From: Caballeronia mineralivorans PML1(12)
GTDB lineage: Bacteria > Pseudomonadota > Gammaproteobacteria > Burkholderiales > Burkholderiaceae
DNA length: 64,000 bases
Assembly (NCBI RefSeq): GCF_001028175.1
Contig: NZ_AEJF01000075.1
Coordinates: 186,001-250,000 of the forward strand
Reading direction: 5' to 3'
Shown: positions 1-10,687 of the stretch, piece after piece
How the letters are laid out: every line of letters begins with the position of its first letter
Position numbering within the stretch: the stretch's first letter is position 1
Position numbers and translations under genes: made by a program
The notes under the pieces: model-generated
The model's input: only the letters and a program-made list of their open reading frames with translations
Told to the model about the DNA's origin: nothing
Databases searched by the model: none

Positions 1-2011
1 CCGAGCGCGACGTTTCAATGGTGATCACGTCAGCATCCATGGCCGCGATGGACGGCAGGATATCGTTGAACTCCGAATAGCACATATGCGTGTGGATCTG
101 CGTCTCGTCGGCCACCGCCGACGCCGATATCTTGAACACGCGCACCGCCCATTCCAGGTAGTGCGCCCAGTCGCTTTTACGTAACGGCAGGCCTTCGCGG
201 AACGCCGGTTCATCGATCTGGATCACGCGGATACCCGCCTTTTCCAGATCGCTGACTTCGCTGCGAATGGCCAGTGCAAGCTGCAGCGCGGTCGTTGAAC
301 GCGGCTGGTCGTCGCGAACGAACGACCATTGCAGCATGGTGACCGGCCCTGTCAGCATGCCCTTCATGAGACGCTCGGTCAGCGACTGCGCATAACGCGT
401 GGTGTCGACGGTCATCGGCTCCGGACGATAGATATCGCCGTAGATGATCGGCGGTTTCACGCAGCGCGAGCCATAACTCTGGACCCAGCCGTTCTCCGTA
501 AACGCATACCCCCACAACTGCTCGCCGAAGTACTCGACCATGTCGTTGCGCTCGGCTTCGCCATGAACGAGGACATCGAGGCCCAGTGCTTCTTGCCGGC
601 GCACGGCCGTTTCGATCTCTGCGCGAATGCGCTCCAGATAATCGAGCGCGCCAATGTCGCCGCGCTTGAACGCCGCGCGCGTCTGGCGGATCGCGGGCGT
701 CTGTGGGAACGAACCGATCGTAGTCGTCGGCAATGCTGGCAACCGCAGGCTTTGACGCTGGATGATGTTGCGCTCAGCGAAGCCGCTCTTGCGCTCCGCC
801 ATATCGTCCGTCACCGCGCCGACGCGCTTCTGAACCAGCGGATTGACCACTGCCCCGGACGAACGGCGAGCATCGAGCGCGGCATCGGCGGCGGCCAGTT
901 GTTGCTCGACCGCAGGCTGACCGTCGTTCAAAGCCCGCGCGATCACATTCAGTTCGCTGAGCTTCTCGGTGGCAAACGCCAGCCACGACTTGACGCTCGC
1001 ATCGAGCTTTCGCTCCGCTTCCAGCGATACCGGGACATGCAGCAGCGAACACGACGGCGCGATCCACAACCGGTCGCCCAGTTCGGTTTTTAACGTCTCC
1101 AGGGAACGCACGATCTTCCGAAGATCGGCACGCCAGATGTTGCGGCCATCGATAACACCCACCGACAGCACAGTCGGCGCAGGCAACACCGCGCGCCACA
1201 CGTCGAGTTGCTGCGGCGCACGCACGAGGTCGATATGAATACCGTGGACGGGCAGCTTCGCGACGAGCCGGGCTTTATCGGCCGCAGTGTCGAAGTAGGT
1301 CGCCAGCATCACGTTCACGCCGCACGCGCCCAGGTTGTCGTACGCGATCGCGAATGCGTCGAGCCATTGTGGTTCGAGATCGAGGCACAACGCGGGTTCA
1401 TCGAGTTGCACCCATTCGATGCCGCGCCGCCTGAGTTGCTCGAGGATCGCGGCGTATCGCGCGATCAGTGCGGGCAGCAAGCTCAGCCGGTCGAACCCGG
1501 ATTCATGCGTCTTCGATAAATACAGATACGTCACCGGCCCGACCAGCACGGGCTTGACCGGCAAATTCCGCGCAAGCGCTTCGTCGATTTCATCGAAGAA
1601 CCAGTCGACCCCGCCGTCGAACGTGGTCTGCGATCCCAGTTCCGGCACGAGGTAGTGGTAATTCGTGTCGAACCACTTGGTCATTTCCATCGCTGGCTGA
1701 GCCGTGTTGCCGCGCGCCAGTTCGTAGTATTGCGAGAGTGTCAGCGTTGAGGGCGTGAACCCGAAACGAGCAGGCAATGCGCCGAGCAGCGCGCTCAGGT
1801 TGAGCATTTGATCGTAGTACGCGAAGTCGCCGACCGTCACGAAGTCAAGCCCGGCCGAGCGCTGCAGCGTCCAGTGACGATTGCGCAAGTCTTTCGCGAC
1901 GCCGCGCAAGGCCGCTTCGTCCGACTCTCCGCGCCAGAAGGCCTCTTGCGCGAATTTGAGTTCACGGTGAGCGCCGACGCGCGGAAAGCCGAGGATGTGA
2001 GTGCGTGCCAT
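1..2011 (-). CDS. metE: Cobalamin-independent methionine synthase MetE (3' end beyond window)
   Basis: Transfers a methyl group from 5-methyltetrahydropteroyltri-L-glutamate to homocysteine, the last step of methionine synthesis; cytosolic and zinc-dependent. Translating the minus strand from the ATG at 2009-2011 gives [20 protein letters not shown], the typical MetE N-terminus, followed by the conserved segment [13 protein letters not shown]. Close to the window edge the frame reads [13 protein letters not shown] and then ITIETSRS; these carry the His-x-Cys and Glu zinc ligands known in the family. About 670 codons are present against a usual length near 760, so the C-terminal part with the last zinc-binding Cys is missing only because the window ends. 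It is transcribed divergently from the metR-like gene at 2152, the classic arrangement for MetR control. The long plus-strand reading frames over this gene are shadows. Confidence 0.95.
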   Translation of the reverse strand, partial: MARTHILGFPRVGAHRELKFAQEAFWRGESDEAALRGVAKDLRNRHWTLQRSAGLDFVTVGDFAYYDQMLNLSALLGALPARFGFTPSTLTLSQYYELARGNTAQPAMEMTKWFDTNYHYLVPELGSQTTFDGGVDWFFDEIDEALARNLPVKPVLVGPVTYLYLSKTHESGFDRLSLLPALIARYAAILEQLRRRGIEWVQLDEPALCLDLEPQWLDAFAIAYDNLGACGVNVMLATYFDTAADKARLVAKLPVHGIHIDLVRAPQQLDVWRAVLPAPTVLSVGVIDGRNIWRADLRKIVRSLETLKTELGDRLWIAPSCSLLHVPVSLEAERKLDASVKSWLAFATEKLSELNVIARALNDGQPAVEQQLAAADAALDARRSSGAVVNPLVQKRVGAVTDDMAERKSGFAERNIIQRQSLRLPALPTTTIGSFPQTPAIRQTRAAFKRGDIGALDYLERIRAEIETAVRRQEALGLDVLVHGEAERNDMVEYFGEQLWGYAFTENGWVQSYGSRCVKPPIIYGDIYRPEPMTVDTTRYAQSLTERLMKGMLTGPVTMLQWSFVRDDQPRSTTALQLALAIRSEVSDLEKAGIRVIQIDEPAFREGLPLRKSDWAHYLEWAVRVFKISASAVADETQIHTHMCYSEFNDILPSIAAMDADVITIETSRS

Positions 2012-2151
2012 GTGAAACTCCTGATTGAATAGCCGGGAGTCTGCGAGTCGCGCTAATATTCGTCTAGCGAGATGTTTTCATCCATGTATTAGTTTTGTTC
2101 ATATCGCTATGGCGATGCACCGTGGCCGTAGCTTAATCTGGATCACTAGAG

Positions 2152-3063
2152 ATGCTGGAAATACGTCATCTGCGCTCGCTGGTCGCGATCGCGGAATCGG
2201 GAAAACTCGTGGCTGCCGCCGAGCGCGTCAACCTGAGCCAGTCCGCGCTGTCCCATCAGATCAAGGACATCGAGAGCCACTACGACGCCTCGCTGTTCGA
2301 GCGGACGCGGCATGGATTGCGTTTCACGGCTGCGGGCGAACGGGTCCTGGCGCTTGGACGCGAAGTGCTGGCGGCGGTCAGCGCCGCCGAGCGCGACGTC
2401 GCGCGTTTGAAAGGCGACACGCGTGGTGAACTACGGATCGTGCTGGAGTGCCACACGTGCTTCGACTGGCTGATGCCGGTGATGGACGAGTTTCGACGAC
2501 GCTGGCCCGAGGTCGAAGTGGATCTCGTCGCGGGTTTTCATGCGGACCCGCTGCGCCTTCTTATCGATGGAAAAGCGGACGTGGTGATCGGATCGCGGCC
2601 GGAGACCAAGCGCAATTTGCACATCGCGGCGCTGTTCCGGTTCGAGATCCTAGCGGTGATGGCAAATGAACATCGACTGCGAAGCAAACGCCGGTTGAGT
2701 GCGGAGGATCTGCGAGGCGAGACGCTGATTACGTACCCTGTACCGGAACCGCGCATCGATTTGATCAGGGACGTATTGGAGCCGGCGGGTATCAAGCTCG
2801 AGCGCCGCACGGCGGAGTTGACGGTCGCGATCATGCAACTGGTGGCGAGCCGGCGCGGCATTGCCGCGCTACCGAACTGGGGCGTGAAGAATTATGTCGA
2901 CCACGACTACGTGCTGGCGAAGCGCATTGGGCCGGCGGGGCTGTGGAGCGAACTGTATGCGGTATCGATGAAATCGGTTGCCAGCCGCCCGTATTTCGAG
3001 GACTTCGTGAGCATTGTGCGCGATACGTGTGCCGCGCAACTGGACGGGATAGAACTGCTGTAA
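2152..3063 (+). CDS. metR: LysR-family regulator, MetR-like activator of methionine biosynthesis
   Basis: Predicted DNA-binding activator of metE and related genes, with homocysteine as known co-effector of MetR. The 303-aa protein has an N-terminal winged HTH (about residues 1-60, LSQSALSHQIKDIESHYDAS) and a LysR substrate-binding domain. The effector-domain segments IVLECHTCFDWLMPVMDEF and IAALPNWGVK closely resemble those of enterobacterial MetR. It is divergent from metE across a 140-bp intergenic region, the expected regulator-target geometry. No clean TGAA-N5-TTCA MetR box was found there by eye, so the site may diverge. A Shine-Dalgarno sequence before this ATG is weak. Confidence 0.9.
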   Translation: MLEIRHLRSLVAIAESGKLVAAAERVNLSQSALSHQIKDIESHYDASLFERTRHGLRFTAAGERVLALGREVLAAVSAAERDVARLKGDTRGELRIVLECHTCFDWLMPVMDEFRRRWPEVEVDLVAGFHADPLRLLIDGKADVVIGSRPETKRNLHIAALFRFEILAVMANEHRLRSKRRLSAEDLRGETLITYPVPEPRIDLIRDVLEPAGIKLERRTAELTVAIMQLVASRRGIAALPNWGVKNYVDHDYVLAKRIGPAGLWSELYAVSMKSVASRPYFEDFVSIVRDTCAAQLDGIELL

Positions 3064-3101
3064 GAATCGCCCGCTTCGAGGCAATTCATCAGCAACCCGA
3101 A

Positions 3102-4142
3102 TCAAACCACGGGTTCTGAAAACGACCGATCATGGCTACTGCCCTCGTTTCCTCTCCATCGCTGAGGTGTCGTCCCTTCCCACTGGCTAAAGGCCCGGGA
3201 AAACGAGTTGACCTCCTCGAAGCCAAGAAACCACGCAATCTCGCCCGCAGCGAGATCCGTACTACCTAGCAGCCGGCGCGCGATCCGGCTGCGCACCCTG
3301 TCTAACTGCTGCTGATAGCTCGTCCCGTCGAGCGCAAGCTTGCGCTGCAACGTGCGTGTGCTGATTCCCAACTCACGCGCCAGCGCTTCAACGCTCGGCC
3401 GCTGCCCGCGCATGCTTCGCGCGATGACGGCATCGACGTGATCGGCAAAAGTCTGCTCGCGGTCGAGCGCAGCCAAGCCGGCATCGAGTTGGGGCAACAC
3501 GGCGGCGAGCAAATCGACGTTATGTGTCACGAAAGGCAGCGCGAGACTGGAAGCATCGAAGACGAGCACATCGTTCGGGGCATCGAACACGATCTCGCAG
3601 CCATAGTGGCGCGCGAACATCGTCCGATGGGCAGAACGTCTTGTCAGCTCGACGCGACGCGGTTTTATCGCAACACCCGACCCGCGCCGCGCCATTGCAA
3701 GCGCCGACGCGAACAACGCATCTACCAGAAGGTCGGGGATAAAACCATCGGCAAGCAACCAGCGGAACGTCACAGCCGCCTCGTCACGCTGCACGGCGAC
3801 GAGCACCTCCTCCGGACAACTCAGTCGTTTGTAGCGTCCGAGCTTTGCCAGCGCTTCACCAAAATTAGCGGAATGCAGCGCTGCGAGCAACATGGCGTCG
3901 AGCTGCCCATACGAGGTTTCCGCGCCGATGCGCAAGCCGATGGCAGGGTCACCGCTCACCTGCGCGATAGCCTCCCACAGCGCGAAGTACTTCTGCGTTG
4001 TGAGCCAGAACCGGCCCGGCTCGGCGTTCGCGACAGCGGGAACAGGCAGACCCGCTGTGCGCAAAGTCCGCGGCACATCCACGCCCAGCTTGTCCAGCCG
4101 CGCGAGCAGTGCGTGACTGACCGGAACACTGTCAGTTTTCAT
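3102..4142 (-). CDS. AraC-family transcriptional regulator (OruR/ArgR-like type)
   Basis: A 346-aa one-component regulator. The N-terminal about 200 residues look like the arabinose-binding-like ligand domain of this AraC subgroup (FWLTTQKYFALWEAIAQVSG, IGLRIGAETSYGQLDAMLLAA). The C-terminus carries the two AraC HTH motifs (PSVEALARELGISTRTLQRK and the later IAWFLGFEEVNSFSRAFSQW). The reading frame opens at a TTG at 4154, but I chose the ATG at 4142. It starts 18 nt after the stop of the upstream SDR gene on the same strand, so the two are probably cotranscribed and the SDR is the likely target. The inducer is not deducible from sequence. Confidence 0.85.
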   Translation of the reverse strand: MKTDSVPVSHALLARLDKLGVDVPRTLRTAGLPVPAVANAEPGRFWLTTQKYFALWEAIAQVSGDPAIGLRIGAETSYGQLDAMLLAALHSANFGEALAKLGRYKRLSCPEEVLVAVQRDEAAVTFRWLLADGFIPDLLVDALFASALAMARRGSGVAIKPRRVELTRRSAHRTMFARHYGCEIVFDAPNDVLVFDASSLALPFVTHNVDLLAAVLPQLDAGLAALDREQTFADHVDAVIARSMRGQRPSVEALARELGISTRTLQRKLALDGTSYQQQLDRVRSRIARRLLGSTDLAAGEIAWFLGFEEVNSFSRAFSQWEGTTPQRWRGNEGSSHDRSFSEPVV

Positions 4143-4160
4143 ACGCTTATCCAACCCTCA

Positions 4161-5045
4161 TCAATCCCTGACCGGCTGCTTTACGATATCGAGTTTATCG
4201 ATCAGACCGCGCCAGTCAGTGGCATCGCTGGCATCGGTCGACAGGCTCACGTGGCGCCACTTCGCATCCATCGCGCCACGCGCTTCGTGAACTTGTCCCG
4301 CGATATGCACCGCGTCGCTCCCAAGCAGCAAACGCAGCGGCGGCTCGTCCAATTCAGCGATGCCAAGAATCGCCTGCGCCGCTTTCGCCGGATCGCCGAC
4401 CGGCTTGTGCGAGTTACGGTACTCCAGCAAAGGCGCGATGCTCGTAGCGTAATCCGGGCCGGGCGTGTGGATGGTCATCGACGAACCGGCCCAGTCGGTG
4501 CGAAATCCGCCCGGTTCGACGATCGTCACCTTGATCCCAAGTGGCGCGACTTCCTTCGACAACACCTCCGAGAACCCTTCCACCGCCCATTTCGCCGATT
4601 GATACGCGGCAAGCCCGGGCGAACCGACACGTCCGCCTATCGATGAAATCTGGATGATATGGCCGCTGCGCTTCGCGCGCAGGACCGGCAACGCAGCGCG
4701 GGTGACGTTAAAGACGCCATAGAAATTGGTTTCCATCTGCGCGCGGAAATCGGCGTCGTCGCCTTCCTCGATCGAGGCGATGTTGCCGTAACCGGCGTTG
4801 TTCACAACGACATCGAGACGGCCGAAGGCATCGACGGCCTGCTGAACGGCGGCCCGCGCCGAAGCGGGGTCGGTCACGTCGAGCGCGACGGCGCGCATGC
4901 GCTCGCCATACTGCACGGCGAGCGCGGAAAGATCCTCGGGACGACGCGCGGTCGCTACAAGACGATGACCTGCGGCAAGAACGGCTTTCGCCAATTCGTT
5001 GCCGATGCCACGGGAACTGCCGCTAATAAGCCAGACTGACGACAT
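4161..5045 (-). CDS. Short-chain dehydrogenase/reductase (SDR) family oxidoreductase
   Basis: A 294-aa NAD(P)-dependent oxidoreductase of the classical SDR fold. Visible motifs are the cofactor-binding SGSSRGIG at residues 8-15, NNAG at 82-85, the catalytic Ser in QISSIGG around 134-135 and YQSAK (Tyr148, Lys152). The C-terminal extension past residue 190 is common in SDRs annotated as oxidoreductases beside AraC regulators. A Shine-Dalgarno AAGGA precedes the ATG. It lies immediately upstream of the AraC gene on the same strand. The substrate is unknown. Confidence 0.9.
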   Translation of the reverse strand: MSSVWLISGSSRGIGNELAKAVLAAGHRLVATARRPEDLSALAVQYGERMRAVALDVTDPASARAAVQQAVDAFGRLDVVVNNAGYGNIASIEEGDDADFRAQMETNFYGVFNVTRAALPVLRAKRSGHIIQISSIGGRVGSPGLAAYQSAKWAVEGFSEVLSKEVAPLGIKVTIVEPGGFRTDWAGSSMTIHTPGPDYATSIAPLLEYRNSHKPVGDPAKAAQAILGIAELDEPPLRLLLGSDAVHIAGQVHEARGAMDAKWRHVSLSTDASDATDWRGLIDKLDIVKQPVRD

Positions 5046-5186
5046 AAACGTGCTTCCTTTAACGGTGAACGATGAGTGCTGCGTTCACCGGATTTTAGGA
5101 GCGCGCTCCCCGCGGCACTAATCCGATCGCGCCAACTTGCAATCGGATCGCGCCAACGCCGTCAGACCGGCGGGGCTGGAACCGTT

Positions 5187-6191
<1,005 letters not shown>

Positions 6192-6308
6192 TTCCCGTCT
6201 CCTTGAGGTCTGGCGTCGCGTGATTGCGAGCGTTGGAAGGAGTATGCGAGCCGTTTTGTCGTGCGACAATCCGGCCGTCACAGAACGGGCTGTACGGAAA
6301 AACGCACA

Positions 6309-7199
6309 ATGAACGATCCCGATCTCTCCGATCTCAGCGCCTTCGTGGCGGTCACTGAAGTGCGCAGTTTCAGGGCTGCGGCGCGTTTGCGCGGTGTCTC
6401 GGCGTCAGCGTTGAGTGAGGCAATCCGTCGGCTCGAAGCCCGGCTCGGCGTGCGGCTGTTGAACCGGACCACGCGTAGCGTCACGGTCACGGAAGCCGGC
6501 CAGCGCCTGCTGGAGAGGCTTGGGCCGGCGCTCGGCGAAATTGCCGGCGCGCTCGACGCCGTTAACAGTTTCCGCGACAGCCCGACCGGCACCTTGCGCC
6601 TGAACGTCCCGACCATCGCGGCAATGCACGTTTTGCCACCCATCGTCGCGCGCTTTCTCGCGGCGCATCCGGGCATCACGCTGGAGGTGGTATCGAACGA
6701 TACGTTTATCGACGTGCTGGCAGCAGGTTTCGATGCCGGCATCCGCTACGACGAACGGATTGAACGCGACATGATTGCCGTGCCGATCGGACCGCGCACC
6801 CAGCATTTCGTGGCGGCGGCCGCGCCGGCCTATTTCGCGGCGCGTGGGTGGCCGGAGCATCCTCGCGATTTGCTGGAACACGCTTGCATCGGGCATCGGT
6901 TTGCAAGCGGCGTGCTGGCGGCGTGGCGCTTCGAGCGTAATGGCGAACAGGTTCGCTTTACGCCGAACGGGCCGCTGGTAGCGTCGGTGATCGAGCTTGA
7001 AGTGGGCGCCGCAACCGCCGGTTTAGGAATGATCTATACGTTCGAGGAGTTCTTGCGGCCGGCGATACAAAGCGGCGCACTCGTGCCGGTGCTGCACGAG
7101 TGGTGGGAAAGCTTTTCAGGGCCGTTTTTGTATTACCAGAGCCGCACGCATATGCCGGCGCCGCTGCGCGCGTTCATCGACTTCATCAAGGAAGAATGA
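6309..7199 (+). CDS. LysR-family transcriptional regulator
   Basis: A 296-aa regulator with an N-terminal winged HTH (FRAAARLRGVSASALSEAIR, LGVRLLNRTTRSVTVTEAG) and a C-terminal periplasmic-binding-like effector domain of the CrgA/DsdC-like group. Start at the ATG of MNDPDLSDLSAFVAV, the usual distance before the HTH; the frame also opens at 6261. It is divergent from the aldo/keto reductase over a 117-bp intergenic region, so that reductase is the most likely target. Its stop lies 16 bp from the convergent threonine aldolase gene. Confidence 0.88.
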   Translation: MNDPDLSDLSAFVAVTEVRSFRAAARLRGVSASALSEAIRRLEARLGVRLLNRTTRSVTVTEAGQRLLERLGPALGEIAGALDAVNSFRDSPTGTLRLNVPTIAAMHVLPPIVARFLAAHPGITLEVVSNDTFIDVLAAGFDAGIRYDERIERDMIAVPIGPRTQHFVAAAAPAYFAARGWPEHPRDLLEHACIGHRFASGVLAAWRFERNGEQVRFTPNGPLVASVIELEVGAATAGLGMIYTFEEFLRPAIQSGALVPVLHEWWESFSGPFLYYQSRTHMPAPLRAFIDFIKEE

Positions 7200-7215
7200 A
7201 CGCCCGAGCGGGTTT

Positions 7216-8247
7216 TTATCTTGCCGAGAAGAACGCCTGGACTGCTGCCAGCGCCGTTTCAACCGCCGCGCTGTCCACATCCAGATGCGTGACCCAGCGC
7301 TGCTTCGTGGCGCTATACGCCGACGTAATGCCGATCCCGCGCGCCGCCAGATGAGCCTTGAAGTCGGCGGCAATCGTGCTGTCGACTTCCACGAACACGA
7401 TGTTCGTGTCCGGCATTGTGACCTTCAGTTGTTCGTACGCCGACAGGCCTTTAGCCAGGGTTGTCGCGTTGGCGTGATCGTCGGCTAGGCGCGCTACGTT
7501 GTGCTCCAGCGCGTAAAGCCCAGCCGCAGCGAGAATACCGACCTGCCGTAAGCCGCCGCCGACCATCTTGCGCGTCCGCCGCGCCTTCGCGATCAACTGC
7601 TCGCTACCGACCAGCACCGAGCCGACCGGCGCCCCCAATCCCTTCGATAAACACACGGACACCGTATCGAACGGCTTCGCCAGTGTGGCCACCGGCGTGT
7701 TCAGCACCGTAGCCGCGTTGAATACTCGAGCGCCATCCAGATGAGTTGCGAGGCCGTGGCGACGAGCGAGCGCCGTCGCCGCTTCCATGTAGTCCTGCGA
7801 CAAAACCTTGCCGCCAATGGTGTTCTCCAGCGCCAGCAGCCTCGTGCGCGCGTAGTGCGAATCGTCGGGTTTGATCGCGTCCTCGATATCCGCCAGCAGC
7901 AGCGAGCCATCCGGCTGATTGTTCAGCGGTTGCGGCTGGATGCTCCCAAGCACGGCCGCGCCGCCCGCTTCCCACCGGTAGCAATGCGCTTGCTGGCCGA
8001 CGATGTACTCATCGCCACGTTCGCAATGGGCCATCAGCGCGACGAGATTCGATTGCGTACCCGACGTCAGGAACACTGCCGCTTCCTTGCCAAAACGCTC
8101 GGCCATCACGGCCTCCAGCTTCGTGACGGTCGGGTCGTCGCGGAAAACATCGTCGCCGACTTCCGCCGATGCCATCGCGGCGCGCATCGCCGGGCTGGGT
8201 CGGGTGACGGTATCGCTGCGGAAATCGTGCTGAATTGGGGTGCTCAT
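7216..8247 (-). CDS. ltaE: Low-specificity L-threonine aldolase
   Basis: PLP enzyme cleaving L-threonine/L-allo-threonine to glycine and acetaldehyde. The 343-aa protein begins with the family signature DFRSDTVTRPSPAMRAAM. It has the PLP-stacking His88 (QQAHCY), the Asp-x-x-Arg segment THLDGARVFN and the Schiff-base Lys202 in CLSKGLGAPVGS. Length matches the LtaE family. AGGAG sits six bases before the ATG. It is convergent with the LysR gene at 7199 and has no obvious operon partner. Confidence 0.92.
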   Translation of the reverse strand: MSTPIQHDFRSDTVTRPSPAMRAAMASAEVGDDVFRDDPTVTKLEAVMAERFGKEAAVFLTSGTQSNLVALMAHCERGDEYIVGQQAHCYRWEAGGAAVLGSIQPQPLNNQPDGSLLLADIEDAIKPDDSHYARTRLLALENTIGGKVLSQDYMEAATALARRHGLATHLDGARVFNAATVLNTPVATLAKPFDTVSVCLSKGLGAPVGSVLVGSEQLIAKARRTRKMVGGGLRQVGILAAAGLYALEHNVARLADDHANATTLAKGLSAYEQLKVTMPDTNIVFVEVDSTIAADFKAHLAARGIGITSAYSATKQRWVTHLDVDSAAVETALAAVQAFFSAR

Positions 8248-8668
8248 TGCGGCTCCTGGTCGGGGAAGCGGCTATTTTGCCATCAGGAGACGGAAGGTGC
8301 TGTGCGGGTGGGATGGTGGATCAAGGGTATGCGGATGATAGTTCATCCGCTTTCGAGCTTGTAAGCAGCCAAAATTTGCTCGGTAAGCGACGAAAAATGC
8401 ATAAAAATCAAATGGATATGGGCCGCATTCAATCTAAAATATTAGAAATTTAGTTTTTCCCAATAAAATCAAATGTTTATTCTATTTTTATGTAGTTAAA
8501 CAAGAACATGAGGAAGATTTGATACGACACTTTAAGATGCACCATCTTCAGAGCAATTCTTTTTTCGCAAAAACAGACGTTTACATCTGCTTGTGACGGT
8601 GATTTCGAGATTCGGCAAATGGCACACACATTTCTAAAAATATTCATTAAGTATCAATTACTTAACTA
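8248..8668. other. AT-rich intergenic patch, no gene recognised
   Basis: From about 8380 to 8676 the sequence is conspicuously richer in A/T than everything around it, with runs such as AAAAATCAAAT and TTTATTCTATTTTTATG. No convincing coding frame was seen. A short perfect hairpin (GCGGATGA, loop TAGT, TCATCCGC, 8331-8350, then TTTCG) lies near its left side. The patch continues as a short AT-rich stub right of the IS element (11188-11205), so the insertion split one AT-rich region. Confidence 0.6.
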
Positions 8669-8676
8669 TAAATATA
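8669..8676. repeat. Left 8-bp target-site duplication of the IS66-type element
   Basis: TAAATATA directly abuts the left inverted repeat, and the identical 8-mer follows the right inverted repeat at 11180. Eight base pairs is the duplication size known for the IS66 family. Confidence 0.93.
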
Positions 8677-8699
8677 GTAACTGCTCAATAACCTGGGGC
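8677..8699. repeat. Left terminal inverted repeat of IS66-type element
   Basis: 23 bases starting GTAACTGCTCAATAACC and ending GGGGC. They match the reverse complement of 11157-11179 at every position. Confidence 0.93.
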
Positions 8700-8849
8700 A
8701 ATCCCGCCAGGCGTTGCGTCAGCTTTGGCTGGATCATCGGGCTAGGATGCAGGCGACGACCTTCTCGCAGGCCGCAACGAATTTCGCTTGTAAACCGTGG
8801 ACGGCGATGTTAACTTTCGTCGCGTCGCCACTCTCTACGTTGCCAGGTC

Positions 8850-9029
8850 ATGAGCATCTCTCAAAAATTTATCCCGCCGGATATCGCGCGAGACGAATTG
8901 ACGCCGCGGGAGCTTGAATTGCTGGCGGTGCTCGAGCAACTGACCGATATGGTCAATCGCCAGCAAGAGCGGCTTCAGGCACTGGAACAGGAAATCGCCC
9001 GGCTGCGCAAAGCTGGCAAGCGCGCATAG
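8850..9029 (+). CDS. Short leader ORF of the IS66-type element, coiled-coil-like
   Basis: A 59-aa frame from ATG 8850 to TAG 9027-9029, MSISQKFIPPDIARDELTPR onward. Its second half is a heptad-like helix rich in Leu, Glu and Gln (LELLAVLEQL, then RLQALEQEIARLRKAGKRA). It lies in the same reading frame as the transposase, separated from its GTG start only by the TAG and four sense codons. It may be a small accessory protein of the element, or the N-terminal piece of a transposase interrupted by an amber codon. Function unknown. Confidence 0.55.
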   Translation: MSISQKFIPPDIARDELTPRELELLAVLEQLTDMVNRQQERLQALEQEIARLRKAGKRA

Positions 9030-9041
9030 CCTCGCGCAGTC

Positions 9042-10661
9042 GTGAGGAAAAAACTCGCTGCGCCGTATATCCCCAAAGTCGAGCACACGCCCGCGGTCAT
9101 GAGGTTGCTCTCCTGGGGTGAAGGCCTCATCGAAATCATCCTTCGCCTGCAGGAGCAGGAGTTGCATCTGAAGGATGAAGTCGCCGTGCTCAAGGGTGAG
9201 AAGACGCGCCCGAAGTTCAAACCGAGCCGCATGCATGAGGAGGCTGGCAAAGCCTGCGCACCCGATCGGCAGCAGCAAACGAAGCCGGCCAGACGACGTG
9301 GTAAGCCCAGCAGGAGCAAGACCGCCCAACTGAAGATCGATTGCGAAGAGATCATCGAGCCGGCCGAGCGGATCCCGCGAGGCTCCCGATTCAAAGGGTA
9401 TCGAGACTTCGTGGTGCAGGACCTGGTGATCGGCTCTCGCAACACGCGCTATCGGCTCGCACGCTGGCAAACACCAGACGGTCAGACCTTGACCGGGCAG
9501 CTTCCCCGAGCCGTCGCCGGCAGCCACTTTGGCGCGACGCTGGTCAGCTATGTGCTGTACCAGCATCACCATTGTCACGTGACGCAGCCGCTGTTGTGCG
9601 AGCAACTGCGCGAATGGGGCATCGAGATCTCGTCCGGGCAGCTGAACGTGCTGCTGCAAGAGGGCAAAGAGCGCTTTCACGCGGAAAAAGACGGGCTGTT
9701 GTCCACTGGGCTCGCGCTCTCAGCGTATGTGACGGTCGATGACACGGGCACTCGCCATCAAGGCAACAATGGTTACGTCACCCACATCGGTAACGAACAC
9801 TTCGCCTGGTTCAAAAGCACGTGCTCGAAAAGCCGCATCAATTTCCTCGAACTGCTCGGCGCGGGACATGGCTACCAGATCAACGAAGACGCGCTCGCTT
9901 ACATGAAAAAGCAAGGGCTCTCGCAAGTGTTCCTGCAGGCGCTGCGTGAGCACGAGCGCGCAAGCTTTGCCGATCAGCGCGCGTGGCAACTCCACCTCGA
10001 CGTCCTGGGCATGGACGTTGCCCGCTACCGCAACATGGCCACCGAGGGCGCGTTGCTGGGCAGCCTGAAGCGGCGCGGCGTGGCTCAGGATCTCGCCATC
10101 ATCAGCGATGACGCCGGACAGTTCAATGTCTTGATTCACGGCTTATGTTGGGTACACGCGGAGCGCCTGGTTCACAAGCTGCTGCCGTTGAATGATCAAC
10201 ACCGCGAGGATATTGCACGCGTGCGCAGTGACATTTGGTCGCTGTACGCGCAGCTCAAGGACTACAAGCGGTATCCCACCCTCAAACGCAAGCGCGAACT
10301 GAAAAAGCGCTTTGACGCGGTCTTCTCGCAGAAGACCCGCTACGCGACACTCAACCGTTTGCTCAGGCGGATTCGCCTGAACAAGTCCGAGTTGCTGCTG
10401 GTGCTGGAGCGCCCTGAGGTCCCGCTGCACACCAATGACAGTGAGCGCGATATTCGCGATCACGTGAAAAAGCAGAAGATCAGTGGCGGTACGCGCAGTG
10501 AACTCGGTCGGCAATGTCGCGACACCTTCTCCAGCCTGAAGAAGACCTGTCGTAAGCTGGGCATTTCATTCTGGAATTACCTGACCGATCGCGTTTCATA
10601 CAGCGATCACATCCCACCACTGCCGCACTTGCTTGAACAACGCCTCGTTCGCTCTGCTTGA
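9042..10661 (+). CDS. IS66-family transposase
   Basis: A 539-aa DDE-type transposase that mobilises the surrounding element. An N-terminal helical segment (EGLIEIILRLQEQELHLKDE) and a basic linker (KPARRRGKPSRSK) precede the catalytic core. Candidate catalytic residues are Asp in TVDDTG (233/234), Asp in ISDDAGQF (356/357) and Glu468 in HTNDSERD, a typical IS66 C-terminal signature. The start taken is a GTG; internal ATGs such as that of MRLLSWGEG are possible. The frame has no stops or frameshifts, so the enzyme looks functional. Confidence 0.9.
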   Translation: MRKKLAAPYIPKVEHTPAVMRLLSWGEGLIEIILRLQEQELHLKDEVAVLKGEKTRPKFKPSRMHEEAGKACAPDRQQQTKPARRRGKPSRSKTAQLKIDCEEIIEPAERIPRGSRFKGYRDFVVQDLVIGSRNTRYRLARWQTPDGQTLTGQLPRAVAGSHFGATLVSYVLYQHHHCHVTQPLLCEQLREWGIEISSGQLNVLLQEGKERFHAEKDGLLSTGLALSAYVTVDDTGTRHQGNNGYVTHIGNEHFAWFKSTCSKSRINFLELLGAGHGYQINEDALAYMKKQGLSQVFLQALREHERASFADQRAWQLHLDVLGMDVARYRNMATEGALLGSLKRRGVAQDLAIISDDAGQFNVLIHGLCWVHAERLVHKLLPLNDQHREDIARVRSDIWSLYAQLKDYKRYPTLKRKRELKKRFDAVFSQKTRYATLNRLLRRIRLNKSELLLVLERPEVPLHTNDSERDIRDHVKKQKISGGTRSELGRQCRDTFSSLKKTCRKLGISFWNYLTDRVSYSDHIPPLPHLLEQRLVRSA

Positions 10662-10687
10662 ACGTACCCGTCTGCGCGTTTCAGAAG

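Noticed and set aside
329..1093. 254-codon plus-strand frame
   Set aside because: Lies antisense to metE, whose translation matches the family over its whole length; high-GC genomes give long antisense frames.
2012..2151. Canonical MetR box in the metE-metR intergenic region
   Set aside because: No TGAA-N5-TTCA match found by eye; a weak GATG/CATC symmetry near 2070 is too short to claim.
3438..4646. 402-codon plus-strand frame
   Set aside because: Antisense to the AraC and SDR genes, Arg/His/Gln-rich composition and no recognisable motifs.
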